From Paenibacillus sp. RC67 (GTDB lineage: Bacteria > Bacillota > Bacilli > Paenibacillales > NBRC-103111): a stretch of DNA of 64,000 bases. Shown here piece after piece: positions 37,281-47,927 of this stretch; the stretch's first letter is position 1, and each line of letters begins with the position of its first letter. The stretch covers positions 1,964,001-2,028,000 of the forward strand of contig NZ_CP125098.1 of NCBI RefSeq assembly GCF_030020805.1, in the 5' to 3' direction. Under the pieces are notes generated by a model. That model was not told the origin of the DNA. It made no database searches and worked only from the letters and a program-made list of their open reading frames with translations. Position numbers and translations under genes: made by a program.

Positions 37281-38765
37281 ATGAACAAGTCCCGTTATGT
37301 CGTTGCAATAGATCAAGGAACTACGAGCTGCAGAGCCATCGTTTTTGACCGTCAGGGGACGATAGTACATACAGCACAAAAAGAATTTACGCAATTTTTT
37401 CCCAAATCCGGGTGGGTTGAGCATGATGCCAATGAAATATGGGACACTCAGCTGGAGGTGCTCAAGCAAGCCGTACAATCGATTCCTGCGGAAGAGATTG
37501 CTGCTATTGGGATTACGAATCAACGAGAAACAACGGTGGTATGGGATAAGCAGACGGGGGAACCGCTGCATCGAGCCATTGTGTGGCAGTGCCGCAGAAC
37601 CAGCGCCTTGTGCGACGAGCTTAAACACAAGGGATGGGAAGACAAGATCCGTGAAAAAACAGGACTCGTGCTGGATGCCTACTTCTCAGGTACGAAGCTG
37701 AAGTGGATTCTTGACTCCAATCCAGGTATTCGTGAAAAAGCGATTAGAGGAGAAGTTTTGTTCGGAACCATCGATTCTTGGCTCATTTGGAAGCTGACGG
37801 AAGGACGCCAGCATGTTACGGATGTATCGAATGCCTCTAGAACGATGCTGCTTAACATTCATACAGTGCAGTGGGATGAGGAAATATTACAGGAATTTGA
37901 TATCCCTGCCGCTATGCTGCCGGAAGTTCGAGCCTCCAGTGAAGTATATGGACATACATCCTTGCTGTCAGAAGGAGTAAGCGTCCCGATAGCTGGCGCC
38001 GCAGGTGATCAGCAGGCTGCCTTGTTCGGGCAAGGGTGCTTCAAGGAAGGCATGGCCAAAAATACGTATGGCACTGGATGCTTTGTCCTGAAGCAAACCG
38101 GTTCAAGACCTGTTATATCCCGGAATGGCCTCATCACGACGATCGCTTGGAAAATAAATGGTGAGGTGTGCTACGCGCTGGAAGGCAGTGTGTTTAATGC
38201 AGGTACTGTCATTCAATGGCTGCGCGATGGACTGGGACTTATCCAGGACGCTGGAGAAACCGAGGGATTGGCTTTATCCGTAAACCATACGGAGGGCGTT
38301 TATTTCGTCCCTGCTTTTACGGGTCTTGGAACTCCTTATTGGGAGCCTGACGCTCGGGGGATGATTACAGGATTAACTCGCGGTGCCGGCAAAGCTCATC
38401 TGGTGAGAGCTGCTCTAGAATCCATTGCTTACCAAAGCACTGAAGTTCTACAGGTGATGGAGGAGGAATCCGGCATTCACTTGACTGAGCTTCGTGTTGA
38501 TGGCGGTGCGGTCAAGAATAACTTCCTGATGCAGTTTCAGGCTGATTTACTAGGCGTCCCTGTAGCTCGCCCTAAGGTGATTGAAACGACGGCGCTGGGC
38601 GCTGCATGCTTAGCCGGACTTGCCGTAGGCTTTTGGCAGGATGTAACCGAGCTTGAGCAGTTGAACGGCTTTGATCGAACCTTTATCCCGCGTGAATCCG
38701 GGGAAGAATTTAGAGACCAAAAGATGGAAGGCTGGAAGAAAGCCGTATCGTATCAGATTAAATAA
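37281..38765 (+). CDS. glpK: Glycerol kinase GlpK
   Basis: A 494-residue FGGY-family kinase making glycerol-3-phosphate from glycerol and ATP in the cytoplasm. It has [15 protein letters not shown] near the start, [53 protein letters not shown] and [13 protein letters not shown]. The usual length is about 496. AAGGAGG lies upstream of the ATG. It is divergent from glpD and completes the glycerol pathway, but no glycerol facilitator gene glpF is nearby. Confidence 0.97.
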   Translation: MNKSRYVVAIDQGTTSCRAIVFDRQGTIVHTAQKEFTQFFPKSGWVEHDANEIWDTQLEVLKQAVQSIPAEEIAAIGITNQRETTVVWDKQTGEPLHRAIVWQCRRTSALCDELKHKGWEDKIREKTGLVLDAYFSGTKLKWILDSNPGIREKAIRGEVLFGTIDSWLIWKLTEGRQHVTDVSNASRTMLLNIHTVQWDEEILQEFDIPAAMLPEVRASSEVYGHTSLLSEGVSVPIAGAAGDQQAALFGQGCFKEGMAKNTYGTGCFVLKQTGSRPVISRNGLITTIAWKINGEVCYALEGSVFNAGTVIQWLRDGLGLIQDAGETEGLALSVNHTEGVYFVPAFTGLGTPYWEPDARGMITGLTRGAGKAHLVRAALESIAYQSTEVLQVMEEESGIHLTELRVDGGAVKNNFLMQFQADLLGVPVARPKVIETTALGAACLAGLAVGFWQDVTELEQLNGFDRTFIPRESGEEFRDQKMEGWKKAVSYQIK

Positions 38766-38797
38766 AATCACTGAAGATAGTAATGCCCTCATAATCT

Positions 38798-39301
38798 TTA
38801 ATTGATGATATCGAATTCAAATGGTACGGTTTGAATATCCGAGTCTTTAGCATTCACTTCTTTGGAAATCCGGTAATGCCCATTTTTCAGCTTGTGCAGA
38901 GGAATAGTTTGATCGTGAACGCCACCAGAGTCCATAACAATCCCTATACTCACAAAAGCCAGGGTCAGAGGATAGGGAGCCCATTTTCCGTCCTGCTGAA
39001 CTTCAATCGTGTACGGCTCGCCGAACATGAGCGGCGAAGAGCTTTCGTTTTTCAAATGAAGCACCATGGTTTCCTTGCTTTGAAATTGTGTCTTGTCCGC
39101 ATACAGCTTGGCGGTAGGGGCTGATTTAGGGGATTCAGGCATATGCGAGGAATAAGCAACATAAGGGATTTCGCTATCTTGTATACTTGCGCGACATTTT
39201 GAGCTGGATGTTATCGATACAGTCATTCCCCAAACGGTTCCGGTGACGGCAATAAGGAATAAAGCGGCAGCTGAGGTCATGATGAATGTTTTCTTTCTCA
39301 T
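38798..39301 (-). CDS. Exported Ig-like domain protein of unknown function
   Basis: A 167-residue protein with an N-terminal membrane or signal segment (TFIMTSAAALFLIAVTGTVWG). The rest is a probable beta-sandwich with YADKTQFQSKETMVLHLKN and TIEVQQDGKWAPYPL. This pattern resembles bacterial Ig-like domains seen in small secreted Bacilli proteins. The start is the second ATG (39301), six bases after AGGAGG. No partner gene is evident. Confidence 0.7.
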   Translation of the reverse strand: MRKKTFIMTSAAALFLIAVTGTVWGMTVSITSSSKCRASIQDSEIPYVAYSSHMPESPKSAPTAKLYADKTQFQSKETMVLHLKNESSSPLMFGEPYTIEVQQDGKWAPYPLTLAFVSIGIVMDSGGVHDQTIPLHKLKNGHYRISKEVNAKDSDIQTVPFEFDIIN

Positions 39302-39368
39302 ACACATCCTCCTTTTTCCTTATATAACGATGATTGGAATCATAATGTTTCCATACCCAATAATTAAT

Positions 39369-39405
39369 AAGACCCGCTCTCACATAGAGGCGGGTCTCTT
39401 TTACA
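39369..39405 (-). terminator. Terminator after hisJ
   Basis: On the minus strand AGACCCGCCTCT pairs with GAGAGCGGGTCT, followed by a T-rich TATTAATTA. The plus strand also has a short T run, so it may work both ways. Confidence 0.65.
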
Positions 39406-39432
39406 GTTAATCAGGCGAATAAGAGAAATCTG

Positions 39433-40239
39433 TTACAGGGCAACAATTTGTCTCTCTTTTTGCTTGTAGTATACCCATTCTTTGAAGCCGATCTCTTTGA
39501 GGCGTTTGCTTACCAATTCCCAATCGTCACCGACGCGCTCAGGTTTATGAGCATCCGAGCCGAAAGTAACCCGTACGCCATAATGGTTGGCGCGCTCCAA
39601 TACGGCATCGATAGGGTACCAGCCGCCGCAGTCTTTGGTTTTGCCAGACGTGTTGATTTCAATCGCGATATCTTGCTCCGCAATAATTTGCAGCGTTTTG
39701 TCGACAGCATCCGTAGGGATATCGGAGAAAGCAGGGTAGAAGCCGCGCATCGCATCAATATGACCGAGAATTTGGAACATACCGCTCCTTGCAGATTGTT
39801 GGATCAAATCGTAATAGAGCTCTTTTTGCTCGACTTTTTGCGGGTCCGTCAAGCCGTTCCAACGTTTTTTGTTGAATATGCTGACCCCTCCGGACAAGTG
39901 GACGGAGCCGATTATGTAGTCAAACGGATATTGTTCGTAAATACGGCGATAAATATCTGCATGCTCCGGGAAAAAGTCTGATTCTACACCTAGCAGAACG
40001 TCAATTTTACCGGCGTATTCCTGCTTGAGCTTCAATACTTCCTCAATATAACGGCTGAATTCGCTCTTGGCCATGGCGATGCCTGGCTGCTCTTGCTCCA
40101 CGTCGCTTGCGAAATAGGGCGAGTGGTCCGAAATGCCAATCACCGAAAGGCCATGCCGAATGCCTGCCTCAACATAATCGCGTATAGTTCCTATGGCATG
40201 ACCGCATCGTTCATGATGCGTGTGCAAATCAAATTTCAT
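39433..40239 (-). CDS. hisJ: Histidinol-phosphatase, PHP family (HisJ-like)
   Basis: A 268-residue PHP-family phosphatase, the same length as Bacillus HisJ. It carries the metal motifs DLHTHHERCGHA at the start, GISDHSPYF, LLGVESDFFPE, IGSVHLSGG and TFGSDAHKPERVGD near the C-terminus. It would remove phosphate from histidinol phosphate in histidine synthesis. No other canonical his genes are adjacent. It starts six bases after the lysR stop, so the two are probably co-transcribed. Confidence 0.9.
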   Translation of the reverse strand: MKFDLHTHHERCGHAIGTIRDYVEAGIRHGLSVIGISDHSPYFASDVEQEQPGIAMAKSEFSRYIEEVLKLKQEYAGKIDVLLGVESDFFPEHADIYRRIYEQYPFDYIIGSVHLSGGVSIFNKKRWNGLTDPQKVEQKELYYDLIQQSARSGMFQILGHIDAMRGFYPAFSDIPTDAVDKTLQIIAEQDIAIEINTSGKTKDCGGWYPIDAVLERANHYGVRVTFGSDAHKPERVGDDWELVSKRLKEIGFKEWVYYKQKERQIVAL

Positions 40240-40245
40240 ATCAAG

Positions 40246-41148
40246 TCACTCCGATCCAATAAATTGAGTTTCCTGCATCCCTTTCAAATCCAGCAAAAAT
40301 TGATGTAGAGCAGAGCTTAAATAGCGGCCGGATTTGTACACGACTCCGACGGGGTGGCTAATTTCAAGCTCATTTACTTTTACCATTTTCAACGTTCCAA
40401 GACGCAGCTCAGTGGCAATGGATAGCTTAGAAATAATAGCGGCGCCGAGATTAAGCTCCACCATCCGCTTAACTTCCTCACTGCTTGACAGCTCCATTAC
40501 GATTTGCGGGGTAATATTCAGCTGCTTGAAAATTTGATCGACGAATCGGCGGCCTGCGGTTTCCGGAGACAGCATGATTAATGGGACGTCTCTTAGCTTT
40601 TCGATCGGTACATGCTGGAACCGGCTTAACGGATGGGCGGGGGAGACGACCAGCTCGAACGTGTCATAATACAGCACGGAGCTTTCCAGGGCTGGATGCT
40701 TTTCAAATAAATAAGTAATACCGATATCGATATTTCCGTTCTCCACGCTTTGCATAATTTGCGACGAGGTCGTGGAGTGAATCGTTGTTTTGATCAGCGG
40801 AAACTGATCCTGGAAATAAGATAGCACTCGCGGCAGTATTTGAATCGCAATCGAGGTTGTCGTACCCAAATGAATATGACCCTGCGGGGTTAAATTCAAA
40901 TCGGCTAACCTTTGCTTCAAATCCTCTACCGTGTGCAAAATAACTTCAGCATGCTCCAAAAATACCCGCCCGCTATCAGTGAGCGTTACGGGTTGATTAC
41001 GGTCAATCAGTACGGTTTTAAACTCATCCTCTAGGCTTTTAATCTGAGCGGAGACAGCCGGTTGAGTCAAGTTTAATACTTCTCCCGCTTTACGAAAGCT
41101 CATCGTTTTGGAAATGGTAAGTAATGTCTCTAGTTGGTTTAAGTTCAA
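40246..41148 (-). CDS. LysR-family transcriptional regulator
   Basis: A 300-residue LysR regulator. The N-terminal winged helix-turn-helix reads SFRKAGEVLNLTQPAVSAQIKSLED, and the effector domain starts near residue 90 (GHIHLGTTTSIAIQILP). The start is TTG 41148, fixed by AGGAGG eight bases upstream. A palindrome lies between its own -35 and -10, so it probably represses itself. The divergent MFS gene or the co-transcribed hisJ could be targets; the effector is unknown. Confidence 0.93.
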   Translation of the reverse strand: MNLNQLETLLTISKTMSFRKAGEVLNLTQPAVSAQIKSLEDEFKTVLIDRNQPVTLTDSGRVFLEHAEVILHTVEDLKQRLADLNLTPQGHIHLGTTTSIAIQILPRVLSYFQDQFPLIKTTIHSTTSSQIMQSVENGNIDIGITYLFEKHPALESSVLYYDTFELVVSPAHPLSRFQHVPIEKLRDVPLIMLSPETAGRRFVDQIFKQLNITPQIVMELSSSEEVKRMVELNLGAAIISKLSIATELRLGTLKMVKVNELEISHPVGVVYKSGRYLSSALHQFLLDLKGMQETQFIGSE

Positions 41149-41201
41149 TACCGGAACCTCCTCTCCAAAAAGGGGCTAAGTACTTCCAAATTAGCTTCCT
41201 C

Positions 41202-41230
41202 AAAATAGATAAAATTTATCAACTTTACAA
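41202..41230 (-). promoter_or_regulatory. lysR promoter with internal palindromic operator
   Basis: On the minus strand, TTGTAA (41230-41225) and TATTTT (41207-41202) are 17 bases apart. The spacer is filled by GATAAA-A-TTTATC (41208-41220), a 13-base palindrome of the kind LysR proteins bind for autoregulation. Confidence 0.5.
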
Positions 41231-41332
41231 AAAATATAAAAACCGTTTGTTGAGATCTATTTTCATTATATGACACTTAAACCTAGTGAGCAAACAAAAA
41301 GTACTTTGAACCTCGAATAGTTTATTATATAA

Positions 41333-42943
<1,611 letters not shown>

Positions 42944-42983
42944 TTCATCCATTTTATAATTGTATGGAAGGTGAAATGTATCC

Positions 42984-43541
42984 ATGTCGATGAAGCTGGT
43001 CATACTCGGATTGCTGATGGAAGGGGATACCCATCCGTATGAAATCCGGCACACGATGAAAGAAAGGGAAATGCACCATTACATCAAAATGCGGGACGGC
43101 TCCCTTTATTATGCCATCGATCAGCTGCGCAAGGACGGGTTCATTGAAGCGATTGAGGTAGTAAAGGACAGCAGCCGTCCCGATAAAACCATCTATCGCA
43201 TAACCGACAGCGGGAAGGAGCTCTTCAGGGAGCTTCTTCTTCAGCAGTTTAAGGAGCCGAAGGAAATCTACGATCCGATGGGGACAGCCATGATGTTTGC
43301 CAAGGATGGAGATCAGGAGGAAATCTATCGTATTTTGCTTGGGAAGCAGGCGGAGCAGCAGCGTAAGGTCCAGCAAATGTGGGAGCTGTACGAGGAGCAT
43401 ATTCCTATTGTTCCGCGTGGCGTGCTTCATATGATGATGAATGCTTATGAGCATGGATTGACCCAATTGCGCTATTTGGAACGTATTCTGAAGGATGCGA
43501 AGGACGGACGATTGGGTGAACGGGGATTGCCTTTGGATTAA
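42984..43541 (+). CDS. PadR-family transcriptional regulator
   Basis: A 185-residue regulator with the PadR winged-helix domain at the N-terminus (MSMKLVILGLLMEGDTHPYE, GSLYYAIDQLRKDGFIEA, YRITDSGKELF) and a C-terminal helical dimerisation domain. It is the second gene of an operon with an MFS pump, the usual arrangement where PadR represses the pump until a drug binds. The stop is followed at once by repeat copy B. Confidence 0.9.
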   Translation: MSMKLVILGLLMEGDTHPYEIRHTMKEREMHHYIKMRDGSLYYAIDQLRKDGFIEAIEVVKDSSRPDKTIYRITDSGKELFRELLLQQFKEPKEIYDPMGTAMMFAKDGDQEEIYRILLGKQAEQQRKVQQMWELYEEHIPIVPRGVLHMMMNAYEHGLTQLRYLERILKDAKDGRLGERGLPLD

Positions 43542-43545
43542 AAAA

Positions 43546-43806
43546 GAGCTTAGCTGACGCTAAGCTTGGGCTGTCGATAAACCATGTAACTTCGGAAGTG
43601 TGCGTGGTACTCCGGTGGGGTATCCCCCTCCAGCCGCTGTTGTTATCGGGAAATTTCCAATTTAATCTTTACAGCGGTGATTTCCCGATAACAAATGCGG
43701 TCGCTTTCGCTCCTCCAGGGGATACCCCACCTCCCGCAAGTAGTTACCTTCCGAATAAATGGGTTTCTCGACAGACTCAGAGCTTAGCTAACGCTAAGCT
43801 CTTTTT
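43546..43806. repeat. MITE-like palindromic repeat, copy B, with flanking hairpins
   Basis: The element spans 43571-43774 (204 bases) and has outer arms CTGTCGATAAACCATG and ATGGGTTTCTCGACAG. Nested inside are GGTGGGGTATCCCC / GGGGATACCCCACC and GTTATCGGGAAAT / ATTTCCCGATAAC. Compared with copies A and C it is on the minus strand. It is flanked by AGAGCTTAGC-TGAC-GCTAAGCT (43546) and AGAGCTTAGC-TAAC-GCTAAGCTCTTTTT (43779). The right hairpin can end padR, and the left one, read on the minus strand with six T, the HAD gene. It lies between convergent genes. Confidence 0.9.
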
Positions 43807-43825
43807 CTTTGAATTATAGGTTTTT

Positions 43826-44611
43826 CTAGGCTTTACTTAATGTGTCTGATAAATCCATCAAAGTATCGCAAACCAACTCCGGTTGAACTCCGGTTAGTGC
43901 AAGCTGCTCTTGCAGCGTATCCCGGTTAATGAGACCGGTGAGGACCAAAGCAGTTCGGCACTGAGCCGCAATACCACCACGAATGTCGGTTAACAGGTTG
44001 TCCCCAACAACCCATATCTGGTCCGGTGACAAATTCAGCTTGCGTATGGCATAGTTCATGATGATAGGAGAAGGCTTGCCGATCACGACAGGCTCGGTCT
44101 GGCTTGCTCTTTCGATTGAGGCACCGATAGAACCTGCGCCGGGACGAAGTTCATTGTTCCACGGAAGCAGGTGGTCAGGGTTGGTCATTACGAAGCCTGC
44201 GCCTGATCGAATAAGGCTAACCGCGGCTGCCAATTTCTCGTAATTAAAGCTTCGATCGATCCCTTGAACAACGAAATCTGCTGGACCATCGGTTACCGAC
44301 TCGAAACCGGCGTCTTGCATCGCTTTTTCCAATCCGGCTTCACCGATAAGATAAACTTTATTGCCTTTGTTTTGCTCCTTCATGTACATGGCGGCAGCCT
44401 GGGAAGAGGTGAGCACCTCTTCAGGTTTGGCGTCAATGCCGACTTGTCCTAAATGAGCAGCGACTTGCTCGGGGGTCCTCGATGAATTATTGGTCACGTA
44501 CAAATAAGGATAGCCTTGCTCTCTAAGCCATTGTATGAAAGAAGCGGCTCCAGGGATGGGCTTATCTCCGTGGTAAAGCGTACCGTCCAAATCTAGTAAA
44601 AATCCGGGCAC
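43826..44611 (-). CDS. HAD-family phosphatase (NagD/AraL type)
   Basis: A 261-residue HAD IIA hydrolase. It has the nucleophile motif FLLDLDGTLYHGDKPI, motif II TNNSS, GKPSPIIMNYAIRKL (motif III lysine) and VGDNLLTDIRGG (motif IV aspartates). Relatives act on sugar phosphates, nucleotides or p-nitrophenyl phosphate; the substrate is not clear. The start is GTG 44611, set by AAGGAGG eight bases upstream. A longer frame to 44758 would run past this strong site. An extended -10 (TGC-TACAAT, minus strand, near 44660-44668) lies upstream. Confidence 0.9.
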   Translation of the reverse strand: MPGFLLDLDGTLYHGDKPIPGAASFIQWLREQGYPYLYVTNNSSRTPEQVAAHLGQVGIDAKPEEVLTSSQAAAMYMKEQNKGNKVYLIGEAGLEKAMQDAGFESVTDGPADFVVQGIDRSFNYEKLAAAVSLIRSGAGFVMTNPDHLLPWNNELRPGAGSIGASIERASQTEPVVIGKPSPIIMNYAIRKLNLSPDQIWVVGDNLLTDIRGGIAAQCRTALVLTGLINRDTLQEQLALTGVQPELVCDTLMDLSDTLSKA

Positions 44612-44804
44612 TCTAGGGTCCTCCTTTTTCCGAATCGTGGATATAAGATAATAGTGAACATTGTAGCAAAATCGGTGGCAATGCGCCACATTTGGAAGAA
44701 CAAAACTTTGGCTATCGGATCGGTTGCCATCATTGTGGTATACTTTATTCATCGCCACAAGACGAAGAAATTAGGTCATGTACTAAGCTTGTCCGGAGGT
44801 CCTG

Positions 44805-45482
44805 ATGAATACTTATACGAAAGATTTGATCGAGTTATTGAGCAGTAACCGCAATACAGAGGAAGCAGTTCCCATGAAGCAGTATATGCGCAATCAGTTC
44901 GAATTTCTGGGCATAAGACGACCGAAGCGTGATGAGCTGCTCAAAGCTTGGTTGAAGCAGAACGGTCTTCCGTCAAAGGAACAGCTTCCAGACGCGCTTA
45001 CCTCATTATGGGATATGCCAGAGCGGGAGTATCAGTATACGGCTCTGGAGCTTTTGGCCAAAATGCAAAAGAAACTGGATAAAGAGCATATCGATTTGCT
45101 GGAGTGGCTTATTATCAATAAGTCATGGTGGGATACCGTGGATGGTATTGCCCCGAATGCCGTAGGCTATTTGTTTCAAAAGCACCCGGACTTGATAACA
45201 AGCTATGCTGAACAATGGATCGGTTCCGATAATATGTGGCTTCAGAGATCTGCGATTCTTTTTCAATTAAAATATAAAGGAAAAACGAATGAGCGATTGT
45301 TGTTTAATTATTTGCTCCGTCGGGCGGATTCCGAACAATTTTTCATTCAAAAGGCCATTGGATGGGCGCTGCGGGAATATTCCAAAACAAATCCGCAGGC
45401 TGTGAGGCTATTTATTGAAAGTCACGAGCTTAAGCCGCTTAGTCGACGAGAGGGTTTAAAGCAGTTGGACAAGCGGGAATGA
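44805..45482 (+). CDS. AlkD-like DNA alkylation repair protein
   Basis: A 225-residue HEAT-like repeat DNA glycosylase that removes positively charged alkylated bases. It has FLGIRRPKRDELLKAWLKQ near the N-terminus, the active-site region IINKSWWDTVDGIAPNAVG with Trp and Asp, MWLQRSAILFQLKY with the conserved Arg, and FIQKAIGWALREYSKTNP. The start ATG follows GGAGGTC. It is probably co-transcribed with the SRPBCC gene 29 bases downstream. Confidence 0.92.
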   Translation: MNTYTKDLIELLSSNRNTEEAVPMKQYMRNQFEFLGIRRPKRDELLKAWLKQNGLPSKEQLPDALTSLWDMPEREYQYTALELLAKMQKKLDKEHIDLLEWLIINKSWWDTVDGIAPNAVGYLFQKHPDLITSYAEQWIGSDNMWLQRSAILFQLKYKGKTNERLLFNYLLRRADSEQFFIQKAIGWALREYSKTNPQAVRLFIESHELKPLSRREGLKQLDKRE

Positions 45483-45511
45483 TCCCAATCTAATGAGGGC
45501 GAGGAGTAACC

Positions 45512-45994
45512 ATGTTAGCTGACTTACAAAAGGCTGAAAACGGCTATATCGCATTATTTGAACGTCACTTTAAGCATTCGACGGAAGAGGTTTGGGCTTA
45601 TTTGACCGAGAATGAGAAGCTGGGACAATGGTTTACCGAGCTTGAGGTTAAAGATCTTCGTAAACATGGGCACATTAAGTTCAACATGCCGGATGGAACG
45701 CATCTGGATATAACGATTACCGATTTAGAACCTTATGCCGTTATGGCGTACACATGGGGGAAAGATCAAGTTCGCTTTGAGCTGTCATCCGAGCCAACAG
45801 GCTGTCAGCTGTTTCTTAGAGAAGACATCACGGTTATAACGAGCCATACCCCAAAAGATCTTGCCGGCTGGCATGTATGCTTGGATGTTATTGAAGCATT
45901 GCTTGACGGTACAACGATAGACAGACGCGCTGAGTGGGAACGAATGTATGGACAATACATCCAAGCAGTGGAAAAGGTTGCTGTCAATCCGTAA
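45512..45994 (+). CDS. SRPBCC (AHSA1-like) domain protein
   Basis: A 160-residue protein with the START/AHSA1 fold. The signature is RHFKHSTEEVWAYLTENEKLGQWFTELE, followed by later strands with YTWGKDQVRFELSS and a C-terminal helix (AGWHVCLDVIEALLDG). Members bind hydrophobic ligands or chaperones; the role is unknown. A GGCGAGGAG site precedes the start. It follows the alkylation-repair gene. Confidence 0.85.
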   Translation: MLADLQKAENGYIALFERHFKHSTEEVWAYLTENEKLGQWFTELEVKDLRKHGHIKFNMPDGTHLDITITDLEPYAVMAYTWGKDQVRFELSSEPTGCQLFLREDITVITSHTPKDLAGWHVCLDVIEALLDGTTIDRRAEWERMYGQYIQAVEKVAVNP

Positions 45995-46078
45995 TACGTA
46001 GATCAGGTCTTAATCGACGGAAATATACAAATTTCAACATTTTATTCCTCTACCGCATACCCCTTGGAAGGATTCCCT

Positions 46079-46135
46079 CCCCCTGTGTTGAATTCGTTTA
46101 CATATCATTGCTGATCTACAGGATCGCACAGGGGG
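46079..46135 (+). promoter_or_regulatory. Inverted repeat masking the ribosome site of the YesM-like gene
   Basis: CCCCCTGTG (46079-46087) is perfectly complementary to CACAGGGGG (46127-46135). The second arm contains the Shine-Dalgarno AGGGGG, seven bases ahead of ATG 46143. If both arms are transcribed, the mRNA hairpin would hide the ribosome site. Confidence 0.5.
46089..46102 (+). promoter_or_regulatory. CcpA cre site candidate for the glycan-utilisation locus
   Basis: TGAATTCGTTTACA matches the cre consensus TGWAANCGNTNWCA at all but one position. It lies 40 bases upstream of the YesM-like gene, in the loop of the inverted repeat, and suggests glucose repression of the locus. Confidence 0.6.
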
Positions 46136-46142
46136 TCCTCTT

Positions 46143-47927
46143 ATGAAACAATTCCTTTACCGTCTCTCCTTCAAAAAAAGAATTTGGGTTTCCTTCGTTT
46201 TGTTGATGACATTAGCGATTGCCGCTTCTGGCTGGAGCTCTTATACGATCTCGGCCAACATAGTCGAGCAAAATGCGCTGAGGCTAAGTCAGGACACGAT
46301 CAACAAATCGTCGCAAATGCTTGATGAAAAGCTAAAAAAGATTGTGCTATCGATCATGTCTCTCAAGATCAGTGATTCGTATCGAAACATGCTGGATGAT
46401 GTGTCGCTGATGGATGTAAGCCGGTACTATTATCATTTGTCTGCGCTGCAATCGATGCTGGCTCTTCTGAAATTTAACGATGATTTTATTCAGTCTATAT
46501 TAATTTCCACGCCGATAGGCGATTTTTACCCCACTAATTACACGCGTTTAAGTGAAAATTCCTTCATGAAGTCCGAAATGTATCAGAAAATTAAAAGCAT
46601 GCAGCGCGGCGTCTGGATCGAAAGCCATGAGGATACTTTTTTTTACGGAAAAGATCGGGTGTTATCATTTGTTGTTGACGGAAGCGCAACCAAGTATGTA
46701 GAAGATGTCTATATCGTTGTTAACATTAAAGAGAAGGATTTGCAAAGGATGATCTTCGATCAAATCAGCACGTCATCCGGCTATTCGCTTGTCAATAAAG
46801 AAGGTAAGCCTGTGATCGGCCACGAGGATGAGGAGTACGAGATTTGGAGGCAGGATACAGCATTTTTAGGCAAGTTTAAAGAGGAGAAGAACGGCTATTT
46901 CAATACGCTGCTGGACGGCGAGGATTTTTTGGTTAACTATTCAAGACTCGAAGTTGGTGAAAACTGGATTTTGTACGGAATGCAATCGAAGCAAGCCGTA
47001 TTGAAACAGGTGGATGCGATAAAATGGACCACACTGCTCGCTATCATCGGTTTCGTGCTTCTGACGCTTCTGTTGTCTAATGTTTTGACGGATCTGCTGT
47101 TAAGACCGTTGTTCCGATTGCATAGGCTAATGAAACGGGTAGAGCATAATGATCTGGATGTCCGTTTCGAAAGCCCTTTTCAAGACGAGGTTTCACAGGT
47201 TGGTACGAGGTTCAACTCGATGCTTGAAGAGATCAAGAAGCTGATTATGACGGTCAAACGGGGTGAGGAAGAGAAGCGCAAGACGGAAATTAAGGCATTA
47301 TCCGCGCAAATGGAGCCTCATTTTTTATACAATACATTAAATACCATTTATTGTAAATCTGTATTGGGGGATACGGAGGATGTTAACGAGATGATTTTAT
47401 CGTTATCCACGATGTTTCAGCTAGGTTTAAGCCAAGGGAAAGATATTATCCGTATAGAAGATGAGCTGATGCATGTCAGGCATTATATGACGCTGCAGCA
47501 AAAATGCTATGAGGATCGCTTCGACTTTCAAGTGGAGGTCGAGGACGAATCCATTCTACAGCTACGGATTCCCAAGCTGATCCTCCAGCCTTTGGTTGAA
47601 AATTCCATCCTTCATGGATTTAAGGACCGGGAGGAAGGCGGGAGTATACGAATTGTGCTGAGAAGGACGAAGCAAATGCTGTACGTGTCCGTTGAAGATA
47701 ACGGAGTGGGGATGGATGTGGACGGCTTGCTCAGGTCAATGGATCAAACGCTTGTGTCCCATAAGGGGTATGCGTTAAGGAATATTGCTCACCGACTGCG
47801 GCTGTTCTATGGAGAGGATGCCACAATGCATTATGACAGCGAGCCGGGGACAGGCTCCAAAGTTCAACTGATTATTACGCTGCGGGAGGAGAATAAGGTT
47901 TATGAGCTCAGTGAGCAGCTTGTTTAA
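46143..47927 (+). CDS. YesM-like sensor histidine kinase
   Basis: A 594-residue kinase of the two-helix, sugar-sensing type. The first helix is near residues 17-37, a dCache-like extracellular sensor runs to about 295, and a second helix spans about 298-320. HAMP and the His_kinase box ALSAQMEPHFLYNTLNTI with His393 follow, then the ATPase part LILQPLVENSILHGF and VEDNGVGMD. The box has MEPHF where most relatives have INPHF. It is the first gene of the glycan locus and overlaps its regulator by 26 bases. Confidence 0.93.
   Translation: MKQFLYRLSFKKRIWVSFVLLMTLAIAASGWSSYTISANIVEQNALRLSQDTINKSSQMLDEKLKKIVLSIMSLKISDSYRNMLDDVSLMDVSRYYYHLSALQSMLALLKFNDDFIQSILISTPIGDFYPTNYTRLSENSFMKSEMYQKIKSMQRGVWIESHEDTFFYGKDRVLSFVVDGSATKYVEDVYIVVNIKEKDLQRMIFDQISTSSGYSLVNKEGKPVIGHEDEEYEIWRQDTAFLGKFKEEKNGYFNTLLDGEDFLVNYSRLEVGENWILYGMQSKQAVLKQVDAIKWTTLLAIIGFVLLTLLLSNVLTDLLLRPLFRLHRLMKRVEHNDLDVRFESPFQDEVSQVGTRFNSMLEEIKKLIMTVKRGEEEKRKTEIKALSAQMEPHFLYNTLNTIYCKSVLGDTEDVNEMILSLSTMFQLGLSQGKDIIRIEDELMHVRHYMTLQQKCYEDRFDFQVEVEDESILQLRIPKLILQPLVENSILHGFKDREEGGSIRIVLRRTKQMLYVSVEDNGVGMDVDGLLRSMDQTLVSHKGYALRNIAHRLRLFYGEDATMHYDSEPGTGSKVQLIITLREENKVYELSEQLV

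Noticed and set aside
41208..41220. The palindrome as a possible terminator
   Set aside because: It lies inside a well-spaced promoter, is AT-rich and lacks a T run, so an operator is the better reading.
43021..43040. A GGGGATACCC sequence in padR as a fourth repeat copy
   Set aside because: Only ten bases match; the surrounding sequence codes for the conserved PadR N-terminus.
44654..44848. A 64-residue frame with one hydrophobic stretch between the HAD and AlkD genes
   Set aside because: It has no ribosome site, overlaps the AlkD start by 44 bases and occupies the divergent promoter region; the hydrophobic run looks like chance.
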